Origin: Chordibacter forsetii
Lineage (GTDB): Bacteria > Verrucomicrobiota > Verrucomicrobiia > Opitutales > Seribacteraceae
Assembly: GCF_964187505.1 (NCBI RefSeq)
Contig: NZ_CAXLML010000053.1
Span: forward strand, 1-22,246
Direction of reading: 5' to 3'
Length of the DNA: 22,246 bases
Shown here: positions 14,560 through 22,246 of the stretch, one piece after another
Layout of the letters: each line of letters begins with the position of its first letter
Numbering within the stretch: position 1 is the first letter of the stretch
The notes under the pieces: model-generated
Told to the model about the DNA's origin: nothing
What the model saw: only the letters and a program-made list of their open reading frames with translations
Databases searched by the model: none
Program-made: the position numbers and the translations under genes

Positions 14560-17500
14560 TTAAACACGCAATTTGGCAATCAGATCTTTGGATTCCACCG
14601 AATCTCCAACCTGAACCATAATTCCATCAACGCAACCATCAGCAGAGGCATAAAGAGTTGTTTGCATTTTCATCGCTTCAAGCACGGCAATCTTATCCCC
14701 TTTCTTGACACTTTTGCCAACGCTGGTTGCAATGCTGCTAATCATTGCAGGTATAGGTGCCCCAATGTGAAGAGGATTGGCAGGATCAGCTTTTTCACGA
14801 ACTTTAGCTTCCCCCTTGAAAGATTTATCCTCAACTAAAGTGGTCCGGGCTTTTCCGTTCAACTCAAAGGTTAGAGACCGGATTCCTTTCTCATCGGGCT
14901 CACCTGCGTTGAGCAATTTAATGAATAGAGTTTTACCTTCTTCAATTTCGATAGAAATTTCTTCTCCCATGGACAAACCATGAAAATAGGATGTTGTGGG
15001 CAAAACTGAAACATCCCCATATTTTGAGCGAAAACCAAGATAATCCTGGAAGACCTTTGGGTACATGAGATGGGAAAACAAGTCGTCGTCAGTTGCCTTA
15101 CGACCAATTTTCTTCTGCAATGCGGTGAACTCTTGCTTCAAATCAATTTTGGGTGCAGATGCTCCTGGCCGCCCACGCATTGGCTTTCGTTTGCCAAGCA
15201 CAACCTTTTGAACAGCCTTAGGCCATCCCCCCATGGGCTGGCCCAAATTCCCTGAAAGCAAATCAATAACTGACTCTGGGAATCCAGTTTCAGGTGGTAA
15301 ATTCACCATATCTTCCGGCTTAACCCCCTTGGTTATAAGGAAAATTGCCAGATCTCCCACACATTTGCTACTGGGAGTGACTTTCACAATATCACCAAGC
15401 AGTGTATTGACTTCCTGATATGTTTTGACGACATCGGGCCATCGTTTACCCAACCCAAGAGCAGTCGCCTGTTCGCGCAAATTTGTGTATTGCCCGCCAG
15501 GCATTTGGTGGTGAAAAACCTCTGCACTCCCAAAGGGTGGTGAGGTATCAAATGGTGCATAGTATTGACGAACAGCCTCCCAGTAAATGGACAATTCATT
15601 CAAGGCAACAACATCCAATCCAGTCGACCGAGGAGCGTTACCCAAGGCATGTGCGATGGAGTTTAAGTTCGGCTGACTGGTGCATCCGGACATGGATGAG
15701 ACTGCCAGATCAACCACATCGACCCCAGCTTCTGAAGCTTTAAGAACGGATGCCGATGCAATGCCGCTCGAATCGTGTGTATGAAAGTGTACGGGCAGAG
15801 AAACCTCATTTCTTAAGGCTTTGACAAGTCGGTTAACCGCAATGGGGTGACACAAGCCAGCCATGTCCTTAATGGCAATGATATGAGCCCCCATTTTCTC
15901 CAATTCTTTAGCCAAATCCACATAGTAATTAAGCTGATATTTTTCTTCGTTGGGGTTGGTAAAATCTCCAGTGTAGCAAAGGGCTGCTTCACAAAGAGAA
16001 TTGGTCTTCTCACTAACCGTCTCCATTGCCACCTTCAGGTTGGGCAAGTAGTTCAAGGAATCAAAAATCCGGAATACATCCATACCTGCTTCGGATGAAT
16101 GAATGACAAATTCCCGGACCACATTGTCTGGATAATTTGCATAACCTACACCATTGGACCCTCGCAAAAGCATTTGAAAAAGAATGTTAGGGATGCGCTC
16201 GCGCAATTTCCTAAGCCTTTCATAGGGGGACTCGCCCAAAAAGCGCATACAGGTATCAAAGGTTGCCCCACCCCACATTTCCAAGCTGAAAAGACCTGGT
16301 AAACGACGGGAAATAAAATCCGCAACCGTCAACATATCATAGGTGCGCATGCGGGCGGCAAATAAAGATTGGTGGGCATCCCGCAAGGTAGTGTCGGTAA
16401 CCATTAAAGGTTTGTGATCCCGAAGCCATTTGGAGAATTTAACGGCTCCATCTGCAAGTAATCGATCCCGGGTGCCACGGGGAGGAGATTGCTTTGGATC
16501 GTGTTCGGGCACAATCAAAGGAAGAGGATTTTGCAAACGCTCGCGGCCCTTAACTTGTGGGTTACCATTTACCACAATTTCTCCTAAATAATTAAGCAAC
16601 CTCGATGCCCTATCCCTCCGAGCTTTGAAACGGAATAATTCTGGAGTAACATCAATCATTTTGGTTGATGCACGACCAGCTACAAATTCCTTGTGCGATA
16701 TAACATTCTCAAGAAAGGGGATATTCGTCTTTACTCCTCTTATGCGCATCTCCCTTAAGGCTCGGTGCATACGATCCAAAGCTTGAGACAGGTTGGGTCC
16801 AGAAGTTGTTATCTTTACAAGCAAGGAATCATAAAAGGGGGTGATAATCGATCCGGTATCTCCCATCGCTCCGTCCAAACGAACACCAAATCCAGCAGAC
16901 GAACGGTAGCTTAGGATTTTGCCGTAGTCTGGAGTAAAATCTTTTTCTGGATCTTCCGTTGTTACACGGCATTGCACGGCACATCCATTGCGGGGAATAT
17001 CCTCCTGGGCAGGAATTCCAATCTGTTTACCATGCAAAGGTTGATCCATGGCAACGAGGATTTGTGAACGTACAATGTCTATACCAGTTATTTGCTCGGT
17101 CACTGTATGCTCGACTTGAATACGAGGGTTCATCTCGATGAAGAACCATTCATTGGTATCTTGATCGAGAAGGAATTCGACGGTACCGGCGTTATCATAT
17201 CCAATCTTTTCCGCCAATTTCACACCTGCATCGCAAAGCTCTTTTACAACCTCCTTAGGCAAACCGATCGAAGGGGCCACTTCGACCACTTTTTGATATC
17301 GTCGTTGGACTGAACAATCGCGCTCGTGCAAATGAACGACATTCCCCTTTCGGTCTCCAAGGATTTGCACTTCCAAATGTTTAGCTCTGGCAACATACCT
17401 CTCTAAAAAGACAGCAGAGTTTCCAAATGCCCGCTCAGCTTCACCCTGTGCTTCTTCCAGCATAGGCTTTAAATCCTTCTCTTCCAAAACCACACGCATG

Positions 17501-18000
17501 CCTCTACCACCGCCACCAAAAGCTGCTTTGATAATTAAAGGAAAACCAATCTTCTTACCCCACTTTAAGGCCTCTGCCGGACTGGAAACTGCCTTGGGAG
17601 TTGCTGGTAAGGTAGGCACTCCAGCTTTATCTGCAGCTTTCTTAGCCGCAACCTTGTCCCCCATGCTCTCGATCAGTTCAGGTCTGGGACCAACAAAGGT
17701 GATACCAGCCTCGTCACAAGCTCGGGCAAAATTCGGATTTTCAGACAGAAACCCATAACCCGGATGAATCATATCAACTCCTTTATCCTTAGCCAACGCT
17801 ATGATCGAATCGATATCAAGGTAAGCCGCAACTGGCCCCTTGCCCTTTCCTACTAAATAAGCTTCATCAGCCTTGAAACGATGGACACCAAACCTATCCT
17901 CTTCGGCATAGATTGCCACAGTTCTAAGGTTTAACTCCGTGGCGGAACGAAAGATTCGTACCGCTATCTCGCTACGATTAGCAACAAGCAGTTTTTTCAT
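14560..18000 (-). CDS. pyc: Pyruvate carboxylase
   Basis: Biotin enzyme that makes oxaloacetate from pyruvate, bicarbonate and ATP, refilling the TCA cycle. At 1146 residues it is the full-length single-chain type. Order: biotin carboxylase (about 1-455; ATP-binding FGGGGRGM at 161-168, EMNPRIQVEH at 289-298), carboxyltransferase (about 525-800; DTTLRDAHQS, the carbamylated-lysine motif IKDMAG near 710, metal-site HTHD near 740), the PYC/OADA domain (about 820-1010), and a biotinyl domain (about 1075-1146) with VLEAMKMQ, biotin on Lys1111. The ATG at 18000 gives the canonical MKKLLVANRSEIAVR. No Shine-Dalgarno sequence is seen. All catalytic motifs are intact. Regulation by acetyl-CoA is usual for the family but cannot be judged here. 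Confidence 0.97.
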   Translation of the reverse strand: MKKLLVANRSEIAVRIFRSATELNLRTVAIYAEEDRFGVHRFKADEAYLVGKGKGPVAAYLDIDSIIALAKDKGVDMIHPGYGFLSENPNFARACDEAGITFVGPRPELIESMGDKVAAKKAADKAGVPTLPATPKAVSSPAEALKWGKKIGFPLIIKAAFGGGGRGMRVVLEEKDLKPMLEEAQGEAERAFGNSAVFLERYVARAKHLEVQILGDRKGNVVHLHERDCSVQRRYQKVVEVAPSIGLPKEVVKELCDAGVKLAEKIGYDNAGTVEFLLDQDTNEWFFIEMNPRIQVEHTVTEQITGIDIVRSQILVAMDQPLHGKQIGIPAQEDIPRNGCAVQCRVTTEDPEKDFTPDYGKILSYRSSAGFGVRLDGAMGDTGSIITPFYDSLLVKITTSGPNLSQALDRMHRALREMRIRGVKTNIPFLENVISHKEFVAGRASTKMIDVTPELFRFKARRDRASRLLNYLGEIVVNGNPQVKGRERLQNPLPLIVPEHDPKQSPPRGTRDRLLADGAVKFSKWLRDHKPLMVTDTTLRDAHQSLFAARMRTYDMLTVADFISRRLPGLFSLEMWGGATFDTCMRFLGESPYERLRKLRERIPNILFQMLLRGSNGVGYANYPDNVVREFVIHSSEAGMDVFRIFDSLNYLPNLKVAMETVSEKTNSLCEAALCYTGDFTNPNEEKYQLNYYVDLAKELEKMGAHIIAIKDMAGLCHPIAVNRLVKALRNEVSLPVHFHTHDSSGIASASVLKASEAGVDVVDLAVSSMSGCTSQPNLNSIAHALGNAPRSTGLDVVALNELSIYWEAVRQYYAPFDTSPPFGSAEVFHHQMPGGQYTNLREQATALGLGKRWPDVVKTYQEVNTLLGDIVKVTPSSKCVGDLAIFLITKGVKPEDMVNLPPETGFPESVIDLLSGNLGQPMGGWPKAVQKVVLGKRKPMRGRPGASAPKIDLKQEFTALQKKIGRKATDDDLFSHLMYPKVFQDYLGFRSKYGDVSVLPTTSYFHGLSMGEEISIEIEEGKTLFIKLLNAGEPDEKGIRSLTFELNGKARTTLVEDKSFKGEAKVREKADPANPLHIGAPIPAMISSIATSVGKSVKKGDKIAVLEAMKMQTTLYASADGCVDGIMVQVGDSVESKDLIAKLRV

Positions 18001-18140
18001 AAATTAGGGTTTTTGGGGTGTAGGTATGCTGTCTATCCCAATGAATGTCGCGATTCCACTCTTTCTTCAACGCCAAAATCTTCATTTTAAAAATGTGCGG
18101 GAACAGAGGAAGGAATTAAATAATGTTTTTTTGACTCCAG
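18001..18140 (-). promoter_or_regulatory. 140-base spacer upstream of pyruvate carboxylase
   Basis: This is the largest gap in the - strand run from 20818 to 13086, so pyruvate carboxylase may have its own promoter here. On the - strand TTGAAG and a weak CATTCA are 17 bases apart, but the match is poor. No terminator for the prepilin peptidase gene is evident. Confidence 0.3.
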
Positions 18141-19025
18141 TTAAAAGCCAAGTACATGAATCCAACTGAACCAAGGATCAATCCACTCTCTTAGTCCGAA
18201 AAAATACCCCATTCCCGCCAATGCTAAATATGGTCCAAAAGGAATTTCCCTACCAAATGCCAAGTTATTCTGTCCACAAGATTGGGCAGGTTTAATTTTT
18301 TGGAAAAGAAAGAGGAGGAATAAAAAAATACATCCAAACACAGCTCCTCCAAAAATTGAGAATACGGCCCCTTTCCAACCACAAAAAGCACCCACACAAC
18401 CAAGCAGCTTAACATCTCCCTCGCCAAGAGCCTCTCTTCCAAAAGCCCTACCGGCTAAAGCTCCAATCCAGTACAAAAGGCCTGATCCAATTAAAATGCC
18501 AAGCAAAGATTGAAATGCTCCAAGTATTTTTTCGATCCCCATGGGGTGATGAATGAAGCCATGAAGTGATGGAAAGTACAGGGAGAGGACAAAACCAAGA
18601 CAGGCTCCCCCCAGGCTAAAACGATCAGGAATCAGCATGGTCTCAGCATCCACTGCAACAACTCCAAACATCAACCAGGCAAAACTGCAGGAAGCAAGCA
18701 ACATTCCCAAGTCTTGATTTTTAGTAAAAACAAAACATGCCCAGGCAAAGATAAGCCCCGTAAATAACTCGACCAAAAAATACCTGAGCAAGATTTTCTT
18801 CCCACAGCATTTCGCCCGCCCTTTCAAAAAAAGCCAACCAAGGATAGGAAGGTTTTGAGACCATGGAATACGAACGGAACAATAAGGGCAACTAGAAGGC
18901 GGACGAATAACCGAAAGATCTCGGGGAGCCCGGTAAACAACAACATTTAAAAAGCTGCCTAAGCAGGCACCAACAAATAATCCAAGCCATACAAAAAGAT
19001 TGGGTTCTAATAATAAACTATCCAT
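18141..19025 (-). CDS. pilD: Prepilin peptidase (type IV leader peptidase, A24)
   Basis: Inner-membrane aspartyl protease that cleaves and usually N-methylates type IV pilin or type II secretion pseudopilin precursors. The 294-residue protein has an N-terminal GSFLNVVVYRAPR motif (23-35), a cytoplasmic cysteine-containing loop (CPYC at 46-49, CC at 73-74), and several hydrophobic helices. The two catalytic aspartates are in VDAETMLIPD (Asp126) and GEGDVKLLG (Asp204). The second cysteine pair is altered: where relatives have CxxC, the sequence reads AKCCG. Pilin or secretion genes are absent nearby. The start is 13 bases after the aroE stop, so the genes are cotranscribed. Family call firm; the pilus or secretion partner is unknown. 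Confidence 0.93.
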   Translation of the reverse strand: MDSLLLEPNLFVWLGLFVGACLGSFLNVVVYRAPRDLSVIRPPSSCPYCSVRIPWSQNLPILGWLFLKGRAKCCGKKILLRYFLVELFTGLIFAWACFVFTKNQDLGMLLASCSFAWLMFGVVAVDAETMLIPDRFSLGGACLGFVLSLYFPSLHGFIHHPMGIEKILGAFQSLLGILIGSGLLYWIGALAGRAFGREALGEGDVKLLGCVGAFCGWKGAVFSIFGGAVFGCIFLFLLFLFQKIKPAQSCGQNNLAFGREIPFGPYLALAGMGYFFGLREWIDPWFSWIHVLGF

Positions 19026-19038
19026 ACCGACTGAATTT

Positions 19039-19944
19039 TTAAGACAAAGCCAGCTTTGCCCCCTGCCTCATTGCATTCTCAGAAATCTCTCTGCCAGTCC
19101 AGATCTCCAACGAGCGAGCTGCCTGCCCGACAAGCATCCCCAATCCATTGGAACAGGAATAATGTTTTTCTTTTGCCTGTTTCAGCAGCTTGGTCACCGG
19201 CGGGTTGTAAACCATGTCGTAAACACAAACTGATTGAGGAAAAGCATTAAGGTCTATGGGTGAAAGATCACTTGTCTGTAACCCTAAAGAGGTTGCGTTA
19301 ATAATAAGTATTTCGGAATTGGTATTTTCAAATGGATTGACTGGATGATCTAAAATCACAATTTCTTGCGAAAAACCATTTGTTTTTAAAATCTCCAATA
19401 ATTGATTGGCCCGATCGGTTGAGCGATTGTAGATGGCTAAATTTTTACAACCCTCCACAAGACATTGTGAAACTGCGGCTCGAGATGCACCACCCGCTCC
19501 CAAAACTAAGACATTGAAATCTTTCAAGTCTTTACCAAAAGCATTAGATACAGCACGCGAAAGTCCGACTCCATCCGTATTGTAGCCCTTCCATCCATTA
19601 TTTTCCCAACTTAAAGTATTAACGGCGCCCATAATTTTGGCCTGAGGGTCAACAGCATCAATTAAAGGCAAAACATCCACCTTGTGAGGAATAGTAAGAT
19701 TTAGGCCCCGGTATCCCAAATCAGCAAGCCTGGGAAGGGCCTTGGGTAAGAGATCTGGTAGAACCTCAATCTTTTGGTATTTCCAGTGCCTAAACTCAGG
19801 TTCTTTTTCCGATAACTTCTCTAAGGCTGCTCCGTGAAGTTGGGGACTGATAGAATGTTTGATCGGATAGCCTAATACAGCCAATCCCACCCCCTTTGCA
19901 GGAAGAGTGGTAAGTTGATCAAGAAAAAGTGGCTCTTCAAGCAT
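19039..19944 (-). CDS. aroE: Shikimate dehydrogenase
   Basis: NADP-dependent reduction of 3-dehydroshikimate in the cytoplasmic shikimate pathway to aromatic amino acids. From the ATG at 19944 the protein has 301 residues. Substrate motifs: GYPIKHSISPQLHGAA (SISP, 31-34), NLTIPHK with catalytic Lys88, and YNTDGVGL with Asp124. The NADP fold has GAGGASRA (149-156) and NRSTDRA (173-179), whose Arg174 suits the 2'-phosphate. A longer frame to 20028 adds 28 residues lying inside the preceding gene with no family match, so I reject it. The chosen ATG overlaps the upstream stop by 8 bases (ATGCTTGA, 19937-19944), an arrangement typical of translational coupling. The prepilin peptidase gene follows after 13 bases. 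Confidence 0.94.
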   Translation of the reverse strand: MLEEPLFLDQLTTLPAKGVGLAVLGYPIKHSISPQLHGAALEKLSEKEPEFRHWKYQKIEVLPDLLPKALPRLADLGYRGLNLTIPHKVDVLPLIDAVDPQAKIMGAVNTLSWENNGWKGYNTDGVGLSRAVSNAFGKDLKDFNVLVLGAGGASRAAVSQCLVEGCKNLAIYNRSTDRANQLLEILKTNGFSQEIVILDHPVNPFENTNSEILIINATSLGLQTSDLSPIDLNAFPQSVCVYDMVYNPPVTKLLKQAKEKHYSCSNGLGMLVGQAARSLEIWTGREISENAMRQGAKLALS

Positions 19945-20818
19945 TGGATGCTTCTTGATGAACTTTTTCAAATTCCTGAACAAAAGACAGAAATAACCTT
20001 GAGTTTGCTTCATCTTCGGCCTGTGCATAATGACGGCATAAATTCCGACATGCTCTAGATAGAGTATCTGCTACAGTTACGGGCAACAAGTTTGCACCGG
20101 ATTCTTCATCAGGCAAAACTCCCAATTTGTCTTCCATTTGTTCCAATTCTAAAAAACGACCACCTGCCCAACAATCGATGTAGAATGGATGCTTCTCAGC
20201 AAAACAACCAACCATAAAACGTCCGGGTGTACCAATCGGATCGAGTTCAAAGCCGATACGACGAGCAATCAGAATATAGACGCAACATAGAGTAATGGGT
20301 AAACCCTCACGCCGATCGAGAACTTGATGAAGAAAGCTATTTTGAGGATTTTCAAAGTTTTGGCGGGCTCCCCGGAATCCGTATTCATGGAAAAGAACAC
20401 GATTAATTACCTCGCAAGTCATTCGCGGGCTCGATGGTTGGAGCATCAATTCGCGGCATCTATCTGCCAATTTATCCAAGAAAAAAGAATAGGTTGAAGT
20501 TTCTAAATCAGGATAAATCGAACGGTCCAGTAAAAACCAACCTGTTTCGAGTTCGTAACGCAAAGAACGAATGAAAAGAAGGAAATCTCCCGCCCCATCA
20601 ATCCAGCCTAGCTTTTCGATCATGTTTTGAGCACGCTTGGCCAAATAGCGGTCTTCTCCTTTTCCCAAGCTAAGTAGAAATGTGAGACCTTCCTTGGGGT
20701 TGTTTAACAGAAACTTCTCCAATCCTTCCCGGACCACTTTTGATTCGTCGTCCAGCAGCGATTTTAAAGCACTCCAAGGTAAATTTTGGGAGCTTGGTTT
20801 ATCATTCTTGTTTTTCAC
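19937..20818 (-). CDS. SirB1-family protein (transglutaminase-like fold)
   Basis: Cytoplasmic SirB1/Transglut_core2-type protein of 293 residues. The recognisable core is NPQNSFLHQVLDRREGLPIT (158-177), then LCCVYILIARRIGFELDPIGTPGRFMVGCF and YIDCWAGGRFLELEQ, matching the family pattern in which a helix, a PGHF-like turn and a D-x-(F/W)-x-GG strand form a transglutaminase-type core. The usual histidine of PGHF is Arg200 here, so a Cys-His-Asp catalytic triad seems incomplete (Cys178/179 and Asp215 are present). The first 80 residues are helical (ARM/HEAT-like). The start is GTG at 20818; no ATG fits better. It heads the run toward aroE, whose start it overlaps. Biochemical function is unknown for most family members. 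Confidence 0.82.
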   Translation of the reverse strand: MKNKNDKPSSQNLPWSALKSLLDDESKVVREGLEKFLLNNPKEGLTFLLSLGKGEDRYLAKRAQNMIEKLGWIDGAGDFLLFIRSLRYELETGWFLLDRSIYPDLETSTYSFFLDKLADRCRELMLQPSSPRMTCEVINRVLFHEYGFRGARQNFENPQNSFLHQVLDRREGLPITLCCVYILIARRIGFELDPIGTPGRFMVGCFAEKHPFYIDCWAGGRFLELEQMEDKLGVLPDEESGANLLPVTVADTLSRACRNLCRHYAQAEDEANSRLFLSFVQEFEKVHQEASNA

Positions 20819-20909
20819 TTTTAATCATTTTCGCGCTTAATTTCATCTTGGGCAAGATTCACTTTAAAATAGTGGCATGGAAACATACTTGTAAACTGGG
20901 GCTTTCACC

Positions 20910-20938
20910 TTGTATCAGCCAGGCAACTAAGGCATAAT
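20910..20938 (+). promoter_or_regulatory. Candidate sigma-70 promoter of ilvB
   Basis: TTGTAT (20910-20915), a 17-base spacer, and CATAAT (20933-20938) resemble a -35/-10 pair, with an A-rich stretch after it. Transcription would begin about 20 bases before the ATG at 20966, leaving no room for a leader-peptide attenuator. The 147-base spacer is shared with the divergent SirB1-type gene. Confidence 0.4.
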
Positions 20939-20965
20939 AAAAAATTAATATTTAGTAACTGCACC

Positions 20966-22246
20966 ATGAGTACCCAATCCATAAAATCTCCTCAACCTGA
21001 TGAAGCCGGCGAGCACGGACCTGCCATGAACGGAGCCGATGTTCTTGTTTCTGCTTTGGAACGCGAAGGCGTGGAAGCAATATTTGCCTACCCTGGTGGG
21101 GCATCCATGGAACTCCACCAATCGCTCACTCGTTCAGATAAAATTCGCACTATCCTGCCAAGACAGGAACAAGGTGGAGGATTTATGGCCCATGGATATG
21201 CCCGAGCTACAGGCAAAGCGGGTGTATGCATGGCGACCTCTGGTCCTGGGGCTACTAATTTAGTAACTTGTATTGCCGATGCCTTTATGGATAGCATTCC
21301 CCTCGTTGCCATAACCGGTCAAGTCTATCAGCAATTTATTGGCAAGGCAGCTTTTCAAGAGACTGATTTCTTTGGTATGACCCTGCCAATTGTTAAGCAC
21401 AGTTATTTGGTTCTTACCGCAGAGGATCTTCCAAGAGTTGTAAAGGAAGCTTTTTATTTGGCCACAAGCGGTCGCCCTGGCCCAGTGGTTATCGACATCC
21501 CTAAAGATGTTCAGCAGAAAGTATTTGAACCTTTTTTTCCTGCGGAAGTTGGCACTTTAGAGGGCTACAAATTAGACAGCCCTAAAGCTACTGATGAAGA
21601 ACTTACTGAAGTTCTAAATCTAATTTCAAAAGCCAAAAAACCGGTGCTATACACCGGTGGAGGTGTCATCTCCTCTGAAGCACAAAAACAATTAAGACAA
21701 TTTGCTGAACTTACTGGCTTACCTGTTACACATACTCTCATGGGCTTAGGTGCATTTGATCCAGACCATGAACAATCCCTTTATTGGTATGGCATGCATG
21801 GTACCGTTGCTGGGAATTGGGCTGTTTGTGAAAGCGACTTGTTAATTTGTGCTGGAGCCCGATTTGACGATCGCATAACTGGCTTGGTCAGTAAATATGC
21901 CCCCGATGCATATGTGATTCATTTTGATGTAGACCAATCTGAACACAGCAAAAATGTTCATGCACATTTTCCCATTAAATCTGATATCAAACATGCTTTA
22001 GAGAGAATGTCAGAATTAATCGAAGAGGATGGATTCGATAAGCCTGACTTGGACGCTTGGATGACTACCCTATCCGGCTGGAAAAAAGATTATCCATTCA
22101 AATATAAAAAAGGGGAACACATAACCTCACAGGAAGCTATTGATGTATTGTATAAGGAATCAAAGGGAGATGCGATCATCACAACCGGTGTAGGGCAGCA
22201 TCAAATGTGGGCTGCTCAATATTACAGGTTTAAGGAGCCCAGAACT
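20966..22246 (+). CDS. ilvB: Acetolactate synthase large subunit (3' end beyond window)
   Basis: Thiamine-diphosphate enzyme of branched-chain amino acid synthesis, condensing pyruvate with pyruvate or 2-ketobutyrate. The first 427 codons are in the window, in frame to the last base; the usual full length is nearly 600, so the C-terminal ThDP-binding domain is missing here because of the window edge. Visible motifs: FAYPGGASMELHQ (40-52), PRQEQGGGFMAHGYARATG with catalytic Glu68 (relatives often have RHEQGA), ATSGPGATNLVT, GRPGPVVIDIPKDVQ, the FAD-domain AGARFDDRITG and GVGQHQMWAAQYY. ATG 20966 adds about 20 polar residues before the domain; an in-frame ATG at 21026 also fits, but the upstream promoter-like sequence favours the first. 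The regulatory subunit ilvN may lie downstream. Confidence 0.95.
   Translation, partial: MSTQSIKSPQPDEAGEHGPAMNGADVLVSALEREGVEAIFAYPGGASMELHQSLTRSDKIRTILPRQEQGGGFMAHGYARATGKAGVCMATSGPGATNLVTCIADAFMDSIPLVAITGQVYQQFIGKAAFQETDFFGMTLPIVKHSYLVLTAEDLPRVVKEAFYLATSGRPGPVVIDIPKDVQQKVFEPFFPAEVGTLEGYKLDSPKATDEELTEVLNLISKAKKPVLYTGGGVISSEAQKQLRQFAELTGLPVTHTLMGLGAFDPDHEQSLYWYGMHGTVAGNWAVCESDLLICAGARFDDRITGLVSKYAPDAYVIHFDVDQSEHSKNVHAHFPIKSDIKHALERMSELIEEDGFDKPDLDAWMTTLSGWKKDYPFKYKKGEHITSQEAIDVLYKESKGDAIITTGVGQHQMWAAQYYRFKEPRT

Noticed and set aside
17978..18085. A 35-codon - strand frame (starting MKILALKKEW) overlapping the pyruvate carboxylase start by 23 bases, a possible leader peptide
   Set aside because: No ribosome site, no run of regulatory codons and no attenuator hairpins; likely chance.
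20740..20937. + strand frame across the start of the SirB1-type gene and the ilvB upstream region
   Set aside because: Its first part is a shadow of the opposite gene, it has no recognisable motif, and it overlaps the ilvB promoter candidate.
1..22246. CRISPR array, tRNA, rRNA, insertion sequence or prophage
   Set aside because: No regularly spaced repeats, cloverleaf-like sequences, transposase or phage-type proteins were found by reading; a tRNA scan would settle it.

Overview
The window looks like part of a chromosome from a Gram-negative member of the Planctomycetes-Verrucomicrobia-Chlamydiae group, most likely a marine Verrucomicrobiota related to Opitutae. The clues are a secreted 'PVC-type' propeller/HEAT/CxxCH protein next to a sulfatase, an LpxC-FabZ fusion, and an L33 form with one leftover cysteine. 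Lipid A and TolB genes show an outer membrane. This placement is inference from gene content; no rRNA or other marker gene is present. I see no insertion sequence, CRISPR array, tRNA, rRNA or phage gene.

Region 1 (1-6068, + strand) is an exported-enzyme cluster, visibly GC-richer than the rest: a PhoD-like phosphatase/phosphodiesterase (start cut by the window edge), a five-helix membrane protein, a formylglycine sulfatase, two tandem hairpins, and a 899-residue PVC-type c-type cytochrome dehydrogenase-like protein. It reads as a module for stripping ester groups from polysaccharide and oxidising sugars outside the cytoplasm.

Region 2 (6101-8179, - strand) is a tolB-ymdB pair convergent with region 1. 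Region 3 (8328-10610) holds mrp (Fe-S carrier P-loop ATPase), rpmG on the opposite strand, an acidic protein of unknown function, and a DUF971 protein. Mrp and DUF971 are one polypeptide in plant HCF101, so their closeness here is suggestive.

Region 4 (10628-12759, - strand) is lpxC-fabZ (one fused gene) followed by lpxA, the start of lipid A synthesis tied to fatty-acid dehydration. A possible small membrane protein lies in the 326-base gap after it.

Region 5 (13086-20818, - strand) reads in transcription order: a SirB1-type transglutaminase-fold protein, aroE (start overlapping the previous stop by 8 bases), a prepilin peptidase, pyruvate carboxylase, and a leucine-rich-repeat lipoprotein with an EF-hand-like insert. 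The window ends inside an acetolactate synthase large subunit gene on the + strand, divergent from the SirB1-type gene.

Most genes are housekeeping. I do not see a convincing undescribed defence, mobile or secretion system. The points most worth a second look are the Mrp lacking CxxC beside a DUF971 gene, the YmdB metal-site substitution, the EF-hand-like insert in the LRR lipoprotein, the acidic unknown gene coupled to DUF971, and the tandem hairpins before the cytochrome gene. Few starts have a Shine-Dalgarno sequence.
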